Positions 52,861-63,330 of a DNA stretch of 64,000 bases are shown piece by piece; position 1 is the first letter of the stretch; every line of letters starts with the position of its first letter. Position numbers and translations under genes: made by a program. The notes beneath the pieces were generated by a model, which was given only the letters and a program-made list of their open reading frames with translations, was not told the DNA's origin and did no database searches. Source of the DNA: Plantago ovata (Eukaryota > Streptophyta > Magnoliopsida > Lamiales > Plantaginaceae); the NCBI GenBank assembly GCA_028274465.1, contig CM051458.1, positions 56,967,253 through 57,031,252 of the forward strand. The letters are read 5' to 3'.

Positions 52861-53769
52861 TGATGAACGCGGGTTTGTCGGTTCCCGGTTCAGTCAAATA
52901 AATTTGTTAATTAGCCAAAGGCAATCCACAACTACAACGAAAACCATAGTGTAGCAGTAGAATGACTCGAGTGTCGTTCTCTCAGGACTATAACTAGCTT
53001 TATCTATTTAACAAGAGAATATAAAAACAGCAGACGTAATAGCAAAGGGGTTTCTAACAGATAATGGAGATTGGTGATAGTATGATCCTTCAAAGCATAA
53101 CGGGTCGATAATCATGCATAAATTCCTCGGTCTTGCATGGAGATCTTTGATCAATCTAATGTCATGTTGCAATTATTAAGCACTACGAAGATAAAGATTC
53201 TGACAAGTCAAGCACTATTGTCCTATTGTGTTCCGTAATTATTCAACACTACGAAGATAAACTCGTGTACAGGTCGACGAGGGTCCAATTGTGCATAATA
53301 ATTAATACAACATACGAGAATTTAGGCTGTGCCTGATCAACGAAATAAAGCAATAACACGGAGTATAATGCGCGATATAGCCATTAGCATGATTGTCTTC
53401 CCTTCGCTAAGAATTCACATACTACCACCAACGATAAGTTTAGCTACTCATAATAGGCATGCAATCAACAGAAATCATAGAAGAAAACATGTTGAAAGAT
53501 ATAATAAAATAAGTAGAATAAACTGTAAGATACAATGTTACCGAAGGTTGTCAATCTCCGGAGAATTGCGATCCTACAAGCTCCAATCTGCTATGAAAAA
53601 GTGTCCCCTAAGCTACGAAACCTCAGAACAGGCTCTGGGAAGTCCCTACCTAAAACTACATAGAAAGGTGAGAAAGTAGGTCTGGAAAAGTATGAATTTC
53701 AGAGAAAATCTGAGCAACTATATATAGGCCTCGAATAAGTGTGGGGCGGTTCGCCCAACACACCGGGCG

Positions 53770-54050
53770 TGTAGAGCCCCAGATTTCAGAAGCTTAAAAG
53801 GGTTGAGAACGCTACTCATACCATCAAGGTGCACCTTTCTTTTCGGGAATCCACCTAGAAGAACTTCAGAGTTAAGCGTGCTTGCTCTGGAGCAATTGTA
53901 GGATGGGTGACCCACTGGGAAGTTCCCGGTGCGCGCACGAGTGAGGACAAAGTGTGCGGATTAGAACCCGTGTTGGTCTGTGGGGCCAGCATATCACCCC
54001 GGAGAGCGCCCATGAGTAACCACGCCGGCCGGATTGGTCGGGTCGTTACA
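53770..54050 (+). repeat. 5' LTR of Cassandra with 5S-like region
   Basis: The 5S-like part (about 53808-53940) has AGTTAAGCGTGCTTG (box A region, about 53870-53884), AGGATGGGTGACC (intermediate element and box C start, about 53902-53914) and CTGGGAAGT. These match the RNA polymerase III promoter blocks of plant 5S genes. The 5' third of 5S is poorly matched. Confidence 0.88.
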
Positions 54051-54179
54051 AACGGTATCAGAGCCTAGATCAACCCAAAGCCCGCATCGGGTGGACGGTT
54101 GGTAAAGGTTATTGTCAGTTTGTCACCCCAACCACTTAAGGCGCTCGATGAGGACGTCGAGGCTTTAAGGGGGGTAGAT

Positions 54180-54460
54180 TGTAGAGCCCCAGATTTCAGA
54201 AGCTTAAAAGGGTTGAGAACGCTACTCATACCATCAAGGTGCACCTTTCTTTTCGGGAATCCACCTAGAAGAACTTCAGAGTTAAGCGTGCTTGCTCTGG
54301 AGCAATTCTAGGATGGGTGACCCACTGGGAAGTTCCCGGTGCGCGCACGAGTGAGGACAAAGTGTGCGGATTAGAACCCGTGTTGGTCTGTGGGGCCAGC
54401 ATATCACCCCGGAGAGCGCCCATGAGTAACCACGCCGGCCGGATTGGTCGGGTCGTTACA
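54180..54460 (+). repeat. 3' LTR of Cassandra with 5S-like region
   Basis: 281 bp, nearly identical to 53770-54050. The box A-like AGTTAAGCGTGC is at about 54280-54291. Confidence 0.9.
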
Positions 54461-54770
54461 GGACGGTTCGCCCCGGTGACTTTTTCGTGGAATTCCGGGT
54501 TTTTGGATTTCTTCCCCTTTTCGGACTCGGTTTCTGTCTTCTAGTGGCCTTCAGATACTCCAAATAGGCTTCTGGAACACCAATTCCTTGTCAACTTCAA
54601 TATAATTGCCCGGAAATCCTCGATTTTCAACCAAAACCTGTAAAAGAAAATCTAAAGGGAAACGTGACACTATTCTAATAAAATGCACTAAAATATAGCT
54701 AAATTAACATAGAGGATTGCTAAAATAGGTGAAAAAGACTCGAATGAAAGTGTAAAATACACATTCATCA

Positions 54771-56290
54771 AACTCCCCAAACCGAACCTTTGCTTGTCCT
54801 CAAGCAACTAAGCTAGACTCTAATGCAAAAAACAATGCAAGACACAAAATGGAGTCTCATGCCAAATAGAATGAACTAATCTACTGAATCTACCAAAAAA
54901 CTCATGAACAAAAACCATATAAATCAAAGCAAGAATATAGGTTGAAGAATACCTCGATTGACTTATACACATCCACATAAGCACTTATGTCAAGACAAGA
55001 TAGTCTCTCGTAACATTCTCTACCTGGACCTAGTCAGTGACGACGTAATGAAGCATGCTAAGATACGAATGGTTGTCCCGTGCCTATGAAACTGAGGACT
55101 TACTGCTGTTCCACCATGTTAAGACTTTCCCTCAAAGAGGTCGAACCAGTACTGGCTCTCATCAAACGAATGAGGGTTCCCTATAAAAGATAACACTCCC
55201 CTATTCTACCCATCTCTAAAGTAAAGTCTTAAGCTATTCACCACTTCCTGAATGGCAGGACGAGGGTGGTCTAGAACAGATGACACTCAAGAACAAAAGA
55301 CAAAAAATAGAAAATTACAAACACGATTACGAACATTACAAGAATTGAAAAATGAGACTCAACACTTTGCTAAACTGCTATTTGGCTTTCTTTTTTGGAC
55401 CCTTCTTTTGCTTTTTTGGGGTCTTTTCTTTTTTCTTTTTTACTTTCCAGATTTTTCCTTTTTTTTTTCTCTTTTTTTTTTCTGGAATTTTTTCTTTCTT
55501 TCTTTTTTCGATTTTTCTAGCCAGCAGTAGCATAACAAAAAGAGAAACAAAATGACTCACACGACTTCCCCAAACCTATTCGAAAGAATAGGTTGGAGTA
55601 CAGAATTTACGGAAAAGGAAAAATAAACTCACGATACGAAAATTCAAAACGAAAAACAAGTCTAATGATGGTGTAACCCCCTCCCCAAACCTATTCGGAA
55701 GAATAGGTTATAAACAAAGGATCACACAACCTCACACTACCTCCTTCCTAGGCATTTAGCAATCTCAAAGCATGGTGAAGACTTGTTGCCTCTTAGGTAC
55801 ATAATTACTCGGGAAACAACCATAAGACCCTAACATGCATCATCCTATTATAAAGGCCTTCGTGAACCGCAGTAGAGAAAACACCACTAAGTGATGTCGA
55901 GACTACTAAGCTCAACTAAGTACAATACATAAATGTGGCAGGCCAAGCGAGAAAAACCTCAAACAAATTCATAGAGAGGAAGCATACGATTAATGGCATA
56001 GTTAGTTGATCTACCCAATAAAAAAGTTCAAAAAATTCGGCAATAAACTCCATATAAAACATGCAAGACTATCCTAGGATGAATGTAGTGAATGCAGTGA
56101 ATGCAACCTAAAAACTAACAAAGCGGTAAACGTGCAAATGCAATTGCAGACGGGTAAAGCATGCGAGGTACTATACTCATCCTACCAATACCAAGCTCCA
56201 AACTAACAACATCAGATCACTTAAATCCCATCCCCCCTCATGAAATTAACGCTAGTCCCTAGCAGTAAGAAAATGAGGAAATAAGATGTG
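54771..56290 (-). other. NA3 3' internal region: polypurine tract, purine run and twin hairpins
   Basis: Counterpart of 5031-6540. Polypurine tract at 54771-54783, purine run (- strand) at about 55380-55520, hairpins at 55573-55594 (GAAA) and 55688-55709 (GGAA). No gene is supported. Confidence 0.7.
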
Positions 56291-56369
56291 ATACTAGATG
56301 TTACCCCATGGTTTGGCCTCGGTCGGCTGAGTATGCTGCTTGTGAGTTATTAGGCCTGCTCTGGGAGCT

Positions 56370-56579
56370 TTATAGGGTGTCATCAGGTCTTCTGGTATGC
56401 GTGGTAGTTTCAATTATAGGCCGGATAGGAACAACTCCTCCATTAGTATCATCACTGCCCGTATGGCCTTCATTGTCACTACTGTCACGCACATCCTCAC
56501 TAGTAGAGTTGTAGTGGCGGGTAGAATTCTCAAGATTAGCCGCCGCTGTTATGGAATCCTCCATCCTGGAGCCCTCCAA
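56370..56579 (-). CDS. Small conserved 69-residue ORF of NA3, function unknown
   Basis: It has the same length and ends as the NA1 ORF at 6624-6833: start MEGSRMEDSITAAA, acidic Ser/Asp-rich middle, end RRPDDTL. About half of the positions differ. Whether it is translated is unknown. Confidence 0.35.
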   Translation of the reverse strand: MEGSRMEDSITAAANLENSTRHYNSTSEDVRDSSDNEGHTGSDDTNGGVVPIRPIIETTTHTRRPDDTL

Positions 56580-56639
56580 TAGGATGTGAACTGTTGAAGG
56601 GGAAAGGGCAGTGGTATCAGGACCTCCCCCTCAAACGTT

Positions 56640-57208
56640 TTACACCACGAGAAGGTTATAGTAAGCTGCTCGGATACTCAGGAATCTTCTACCATCTTAT
56701 CCAATGTCGACCACATTCTCTACGGTTGATCCGACCGATGTCTATATGATGCTCCCTTTAGCGGCAGGCAAGGGGCACCCCAACGAGGGGCTGGGCACCC
56801 ATGTCATTATGTTTTGGAACCAAGCTAGCGCTTTAGAATCTTCTAGCAACTACGAACTCAAGATTGAATCCGTCACGGCAAGATTGTCCCGGTGCCTTCC
56901 AGTTCACTCGAACTTCGCAGTCCTCGTGATGGAGTGCTGACGTAATAATGGTTTCTGTCCCTTTGGTGGTGCATGAATAGGCATAGGAGTCCTTACTCCA
57001 GGTGTACTCTAGCTCCTCCTCTTGGATAATCCTGGATAATCCACGACGTTGTTGCAAAACCCCTTGGCTCGAACGCACATCTAACGAGGTCACTCTTCTT
57101 GACATGGTTGTAATCGATCCGCCTCCAATACTTCATAGTAATCATACGGGAATGCTCCTTTCCCTTGGCATGGTTCCTACAAACAACAGTTAGTACCTCG
57201 TATGACAC
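56640..57208 (-). pseudogene. Conserved ORF region with EEELEYTWSKD motif in NA3 (decayed)
   Basis: It matches 6912-7431 of NA1 in the segment IIQEEELEYTWSKD through LEFVVARRF, then stops. A duplication of GGATAATCC near 57025-57040 and an extra segment (about 57110-57130) disturb the upstream frame. Unrecognised family. Confidence 0.3.
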
Positions 57209-57309
57209 AAAACTGACTCATGCATATGCTAGTGTAAGAACTAAACACACAAGTGACATGATAAACAATCGAGCTCCCCAAACCTTTAATGTCTAGCCTA
57301 GCTTCTTCA

Positions 57310-57915
57310 TCATGTAACATACCAATGTAACTACTACATGCAATACATCACATCATGCTCTTACTAGACAACCAATATCCTAGATATCAAGGCTCAATTC
57401 ATACCATATTAGCGAAAAATTCTAGCATCATAAATCCTCATACTCAACAATTAAGGCATTCTAGCATCAAACCCACCAACATTACATCAATAAACACAAT
57501 TATATGCAAGAAATTAAAGATAATGTCATATTGCATAACAAGATATATCATCTAGTAGCAAAATTCCCAAATCAACAATCCAAGCGTAATTGAGCATGCA
57601 ATTGATAGTAAATAACACTTCTAATCACACAAACAACATACCCATGCATCAAATAAACATAACTGAAGCTCAAATTAGAAAACCCCCAATTTCAAAAATT
57701 AGGGTTCTTAGGATGATACCTCAGATCTGAAAATCTAATGCATTAGGACGAAATCTGTTCGGATGGAAAGATAGATCATGTAATAGGCTTCGATTTAAGC
57801 TAAAGAACACTAAATTTGAATGTAAAATCGCGATTTTCGGTTTTTGGAGAGGAGGAATGATGAAGATTTGAAGAAAATGAGGTAAAGAGGAAGAAATCCG
57901 CATTTTTGACTTAAT
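57310..57915. other. NA3 internal stretch without a supported gene
   Basis: AT-rich, similar to NA1 7560-8170. I see no feature that can be named. Confidence 0.5.
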
Positions 57916-57921
57916 GGAGCC

Positions 57922-57998
57922 GTGGGGCGATTCGCCCCTGGTGCGGGGCGAGTCGCCCCACACGGGGCGATTCGCCCCCCACCTGGGGCGGTTCGCCC
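57922..57998. repeat. Four GGGGCG-N3-CGCCCC palindromes in NA3
   Basis: Four copies in a row with spacers ATT, AGT, ATT and GTT between the arms GGGGCG and CGCCCC. NA1 has two copies at the matching place (8175-8210). The arms stay constant while the spacers vary. Confidence 0.8.
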
Positions 57999-58249
57999 CG
58001 TGCTCCCCGATGCGGGGAGACGGTTCTTGTCGTCAGAAAACGCGGTTTTAATCCCCGGAACCAATTTTTTCAAAAACCACTCGAAAAATATCACTCAAAC
58101 ATAAGCATATACGACACAGAAATGAACAAATTCGCATACGAGAAGCAAATAGTTCAAGAATGAATGCATGCAAAAAAGCAGTAAAAAAAGCGATAAAAAT
58201 TCCGGGTTGCCTCCCGGATAGCGTCATTGTTTAAAGTCTTCGACTCGAC

Positions 58250-60229
58250 TCCTGTCTGCACCTATCTCTTCTTTTTGCGGTTAATAGGCTTCCCCTTCAT
58301 TGATCTCCTTTCCATGCCACGAACCTGTGAATAAGAAAGGATATAGGCTGCAAGACCACAGTAGTGAGTAGTGAAAGAAATATCAGGCGGATCAGGTGGA
58401 TCAGTTATGGCTCTCAACACGTGTTGCTTGCCATCCACTTCAATAGTGCAAGTTCATTGGTAGATGTCCATCACGGAGCGTAGTTTCGTCAAGAACGTTC
58501 GCCCTAAGAGTATGACATCCCCCGTTCCAGGTGCAGACGCCGGCATAACTACAAAATTTGTGTATACAGATGCTTCACCAATCTTGACCAACACATTTTT
58601 CACAACGCCTTCAGGTCTCATAAAAAGGATACATCCGCCAGTTGCATAATAGCCCTATGCTCAGATAGTTTTTCAAGGCTACTCTTTTCAAACATATTCA
58701 AAGGGAGTATGTTTGAGTAGGATCCCGTGTCTAGTGTGGCACGGACATCTTCAAGCTCACCAATCCCTACCTTAACATCGAAACTTTTAGGGAGTGGCTC
58801 GGGATCTTCTTGATCCTCCTCACTTTCGTCAGAACCAAGGTCCTTCTCTTCTTCCTTAGCCTGTAGAAGTTCTTCCTTCTTGCAACACTCGCACTTAGCA
58901 ACCTTCTTGATGGTGATTTCGTCAGGTAGATCACCAGCCAATGTAATGGCATTCGACTTCTCAGTGTTGCTAGGCAGCTTGCCTTGCTCCCTACTTGCTC
59001 CTCTGTCGATCAACTCTTGCATCTTTTGATGGGCAAGCCTAGTGCTCTCTTCCAACCTATCAAGCCTTGCCCTAGTCTTCTCAGAATCTTCTTCATAACG
59101 TTTAAGAAAACTTTGGGTGTGATCAACCATCTTTTGCAAGTTCTCCATCAGTTGAGCTGACTTCGACTTCGGTGGCTCTTTCGGAACGGGGTTTTCGCAG
59201 TGATCATTACCATAGTTTAGCCTGCTCCGATCTTGGTTAGGGCCATAAGTTTGGTTAGCCGGTGCATATCCTTGATTGTTTCGGAATCCTCATCTCCAAA
59301 ATCCACGTCGAGGATTCCAACCGTCTTGTCCGTAGCTAACTTCTTGAGTACCAAACTCCGTAGCAAAGGCTTCCTCTTCGCCTCCTCGAGCCCAGTTGCC
59401 ATCATCATACGCCAGCTCTGATCTACACATATGAGCCCCATGCCCATAGTTCTTGCATATTCGGCATACTTCATTCGAAACAGTTGTTCCGGTGGCGCTC
59501 TTGAGGACTTGCTTCAATTCCTTGGTAAAGCACTCGAATTGATCCCCATTCCCCCTATACATAGGGGCTTCTTGAGTAGGTGGAGCTTCAGGTCCACGTC
59601 TCCTAACCATTGCTCTTGGGTCCTTGAACTGCGAACCCTTAGCAAGCCTTTCGAAAACTACCCAGACGGCTTCTCTTGGAAATCCACCACTTGTTGGTTT
59701 TCGAAGGTTAGTCCATTGTAGAAGTGTTGGACTAGGTCAGAAAGTTCAAAATCATGGTGAGGGCACTTGTTCGTGAGATCATGGAACCTCTCAAACGCGG
59801 TGTAGATGGTTTCATCATAGTCCTGCTTGAATCCAGTGATTAGCGCCTTTAGCGCGGTAGTCAAGGTGTGAGGGATGTATTTTTCCATGAAAGCTGAAAA
59901 AACCTTCTCCCAAGTGTCCAGCGAGCCTGCTGGTAAAGAACTCAACCATGACTTGGCTCTGTCGCCAAGTCCCATAGCAAAAACCTTCATCCTCAACTCA
60001 TCCGTTGTTATTTCAGCTCCGGGTCGTGGGAGTTGGTTGACGAAATCATTGATATCGTGCAAGTACCCCTCACATCTTCCCTTGATAAGCCACAGAACCT
60101 CGGAAGTTGTTGGAATGCGTGGTTCTTGATTTCCAGATCTCGGGTTGCAGACGAAAGAACAATCGCCGGTCTCCTCATACGATCCTTGGTGGGTAGAACC
60201 CATGCTTTCAGTGGTCTAGCTTCTGCCAT
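58250..60229 (-). pseudogene. Athila-like Gag and protease of NA3 (broken)
   Basis: It is homologous to NA1 8476-10508 but in pieces: 60229-59658 (capsid part, KSWLSSLPAGSLDTWEK and CPHHDFELSDLVQHFYNGL), 59610-59290 (knuckle CRICKNYGHGAHMC), and 59148-58618 (coiled coil, CECCKKEE, LDTGSYSN). A deletion of about 60 bp near 59675 removes part of the linker and shifts the frame. A stop stands near 59290, a frame change near 60070, and another shift near 58625 interrupts the protease. It has about 20 extra residues before CECCKKEE relative to NA1. Confidence 0.8.
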
Positions 60230-60519
60230 TCCGTCAATTTCCTTGAAAAGACTGTGTAGAGATTCAGATAAAATCGGTATCCTCTATTTCCTCTAGTGCG
60301 CGCCTTTCGAGTAGTCGCCTTCTTTGGTGGTAGACTCTGTCGATCTCAACAATTGAATCAGCAAGCAGTGTTCCTGCAGAACGTGTATGCGGCATACACT
60401 ATTTGTAACAGACTAGGACAGAAGTATCAGAGAGAGATTAAAAAGGAAAACTAAAACTAATAGAATTAGGAATCGAAAGCTGAAAATATAAACAAATTAA
60501 ACAGAAAAAAGGAGTATAG

Positions 60520-60537
60520 TCCCCGGCAGCGGCGCCA
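60520..60537 (-). other. Primer-binding site of NA3
   Basis: TGGCGCCGCTGCCGGGGA on the - strand, one base different from NA1 and NA2 (GCTGCC for GTTGCC). Confidence 0.8.
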
Positions 60538-60540
60538 ATT

Positions 60541-61813
60541 TGATAAACGCGGGTTTGTTGGTTCCCGGTTCAGTCAAATAAATTTGTTAATTAGCCAAAG
60601 GCAATCCACAACTACAACGAAAACCGTAGTGTAGCAGTAGAATGACTCGAGTGTCGTTCTCTCAGGACTATAACTAGCTTTATCTATTTAACAAGAGAAT
60701 ATAAAAACAGCAGACGTAATAGCAAAGGGGTTTCTAACAGATAATGGAGATTGGTGATAGTATGATCCTTCAAAGCATAACGGGTCGATAATCATGCATA
60801 AATTCCTCGGTCTTGCATGGAGATCTTTGATCAATCTAATGTCCGCTTGCAATTATTAAGCACTACGAAGATAACGATTCTGACAATCAAGCACTATTGT
60901 CCTATTGTGTTCCGTAATTATTCAACACTACGAAGATAAACTCGCGTACAGGTCGACGAGGGTCCAATTGTGCATAATAAATAATACAACATACGAGAAT
61001 TTAGGCTGTGCCTGATCAACGAAATAAAGCAATAACACGGAGTATAATGCGCGATATAGCCATTAGCATGATTGTGTTCCCTTCGCTAAGAATTCACATA
61101 CTACCACCAACGATAAGTTTAGCTACTCATAATAGGCATGCAATCAACAGAAATCATAGAAGAAAACATGTTGAAAGATATAATAAAATAAGTAGAATAA
61201 ACTGTAAGATACAAAGTTACCGAAGGTTGTCAATCTCCGGAGAATTGCGATCCTACAAGCTCCAATCTGCTATGAAAAAGTGTCCCCTAAGCTACGAACC
61301 CCCAGAACAGGCTCTGGGAAGTCCCTACCTAAAACTACAGAGAAAGGTGAGAAAGTAGGTCTGGAAAAGTATGAATTTCGGAGAAAATCTGAGCAACTAT
61401 ATATAGGCCTCGAATAAGTGTGGGGTGGTTTGGCCAACACACCGGGCGGTTCGCCCCGACGATTTTTTCGTGGAATTCCGCGTTTTCGACGCGTTTTTGG
61501 ATTTCTTCCCCTTTTCGGACTCCGTTTCTGTCTTCTAGTGGCCTTCTAACCTCCAGATTCGACCCCTAGACTCCAAATCCTATCCGGAAACCTTCAGATA
61601 CTCCAAATAGGCTTCTAGAACACCAATTCCTTGTCAACTTCAATATAATTGCCCGGAAATCCTCTATTTTCATCCAAAACCTGTAAAATAAAATCTAAAG
61701 GGAAACGTGACACTATTCTAATAAAATGCACTAAAATATAGCTAAATTAACATAGAGGATAGCTAAAATAGGTGAAAAAGACTCGAATGAAAGTGTAAAA
61801 TACAGATTCATCA
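60541..61813 (-). repeat. 5' LTR of NA3
   Basis: 1273 bp, starting TGATAAAC (G to A against the other LTR). The palindrome region at about 61423-61457 has one degraded and one intact copy. It shows the pre-insertion state of the Cassandra site (CACCGGGCGGTTCGCC). Confidence 0.92.
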
Positions 61814-63330
61814 TCTAGCCTTGTGCATTTGTACCTTGCCATCGGCATCTCTCTTTCGTTTAAAGACCCATTTGCACCCAATAGGTCTAACCCCTTGGGG
61901 CAAGTCTACCAAGCTCCAAACTTGGTTCAGGTACATGGAGTCTATTTCCAATTCCATGGCCTCTTTCCATCTGTCTGAGTCAATATCATTTATTGCCTCT
62001 TTGTAGGTCTCGGGATCTTCCCGATCTGATCAGCCGACATCAAGTTCACTGATGTCTTCTATCATAAGGCTTTGCTTCTGATGTCCTTTTAGGATCCTCT
62101 TCGACCTACGGAGCTCGACTGGTTCTGGTGCTTTTCTTTTCTGACTTCGTGTAACACGAACATTATCAGTGGGCACTGATGCAGCTGGTCGCGCCCCGCG
62201 ACCCTGTTCCCTAGAGGGAGGCTGCTCTTGTGCAACTTGTTGCACAGGTTGATTGACAACGGGTTCTATTGGTGTGGTTTCAACTGTTGATCTAATCACA
62301 GGACTCCCACTGACTATGACATGCCTAGGAAGTGTCATATCATTACCCTTGTCTGCTTCGAAAGCTCCCACTGAACTTGAGTCCAAATCAGAAGATTTAG
62401 AGAACTCATGTTCGTGCGTGTCACAGTCTTGAATTTCTTCAAGTTCTATCATATCATCTAACCTCTCTTCTTCGAGGTATTCTGCTTCTAAAAACTTGAC
62501 GTTTCTAGATACTATCACCTTGTGATCTTCAGCATGATAGAATTCATAGCCTCTCGTCTGATGAGGATAGCCTATGAAATAAACTTTGACACCCTTGGCA
62601 TCTGACTTATCATTGAGCAACAATTTGACTATCGCATGACAACCCCAAGGTCTAAGATAGCCCAGTGAGGGCTTCTTTCCTTTCCATAACTCATAAGGAG
62701 TTTTCTCCACTGATTTAGATGGTACACGGTTCAGAATGTAGATTGCAGTTTGTAGCGCATATCCCCATAGCTATTTTGGAAGAGTTGAGAATCCAATCAT
62801 TGATCTCACCATGTCTAGCAGGGTTCGATTCCTTCTCTTAGACACAACATTTAATTGTGGTGTTCCAGGAGGGGTCCATTGCGATTGAATTCCATTCTCC
62901 TTCAAGTAGTCGATAAATTCTTCACTAAGGTATTCACCTCCTCGATCTGATCGAAGAGTGACTATCCTTAGGTTCAATTCATTCTCGACCTCATTCCTAA
63001 ACTCCTTGAATTTCCCAAAGGTCTCAGATTTATTCTTCATAAGATAAATATATCCATACCTTGAGAAATCGTCAGTAAAGGTAACGAAGTAAGAATAACC
63101 TCCACGTGCTTGGACTTTAAAAGGTCCACATACATCGGTATGTATGAGCTCTAAGCAGCGAGTGGCACGAACACCTTCTCCAACAAAGGGTTTGTTCGTC
63201 ATCTTACCCTTATGATTCGAAATCAAATGGTTCTAAGTAGTCCAACTTCCTTAGTCTTTGAATCCGTGTTTCATTGATATGGCCTAGCCGACAATGCCAT
63301 AGATAAGATGGATTATTCTTCCTACTTGAA
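61814..63330 (-). pseudogene. Integrase and start of RT of the Tork/Angela-like element
   Basis: From 63330: LWHCRLGHINE (integrase zinc-binding histidines), a stop where the Cys pair is expected (near 63225), then HTDVCGPF, RSDRGGEY and PQLNVVSKRRNRTLLDM. The catalytic Glu that normally follows the second Asp (SERRN) is Lys here. A stop near 62771, then KTPYELWKGKKPSLGYLRPWGC. A variable linker with RSKRILK follows, then the RT start (IGCKWVFKRKRDADGKV) until NA3 interrupts. Confidence 0.82.

Larger units (their letters stand above)
53770..54460 (+). mobile_element. Cassandra TRIM (5S rRNA-bearing terminal-repeat retrotransposon in miniature)
   Basis: Two direct repeats of 281 bp (53770-54050 and 54180-54460; TGTAGAGCC to GTCGTTACA) flank only 129 bp. 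One base difference is seen between them (GCAATTGTAGG against GCAATTCTAGG). The LTRs contain a 5S rRNA-like part, the hallmark of Cassandra. The primer site CGGTATCAGAGC is at 54053-54064 (T to C at the first base). The polypurine tract AAGGGGGGTAGAT is at about 54167-54179. The target copies are GGGCG (53765-53769) and GGACG (54461-54465), one transition apart. There is no coding capacity, as expected. It sits exactly within a GGGCGGTTCGCCCC palindrome of NA3. Confidence 0.92.
52861..54770 (-). repeat. 3' LTR of NA3, with Cassandra inside and a 50-bp deletion
   Basis: It spans 1910 bp, of which 53770-54465 is the Cassandra insertion plus target copy. About 50 bp are missing at about 54552, where CCTTC occurs at both edges of the deleted part in the right LTR. 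The palindrome GGGGCGGTTCGCCC is at 53742-53755; the next palindrome is split by Cassandra. Confidence 0.9.
52861..61813 (-). mobile_element. NA3: third member of the non-autonomous family
   Basis: TGATGAAC at 52861 to ATTCATCA at 61813, target duplication TCTAG (52856-52860 and 61814-61818). It has the same layout as NA1: 5' LTR on the right, primer site, Gag-protease, conserved ORF region, palindromes, twin hairpins, purine run, polypurine tract, 3' LTR. Gag is broken. The 3' LTR contains a Cassandra insertion and a 50-bp deletion. It inserted in the RT of the Tork/Angela-like element. Confidence 0.9.

Noticed and set aside
53808..53940. A 5S rRNA gene
   Set aside because: Only the internal promoter blocks and the 3' two thirds resemble 5S; the sequence lies in both LTRs of a small element with a primer site and polypurine tract, so it is the 5S-like part of Cassandra and not a host 5S gene.
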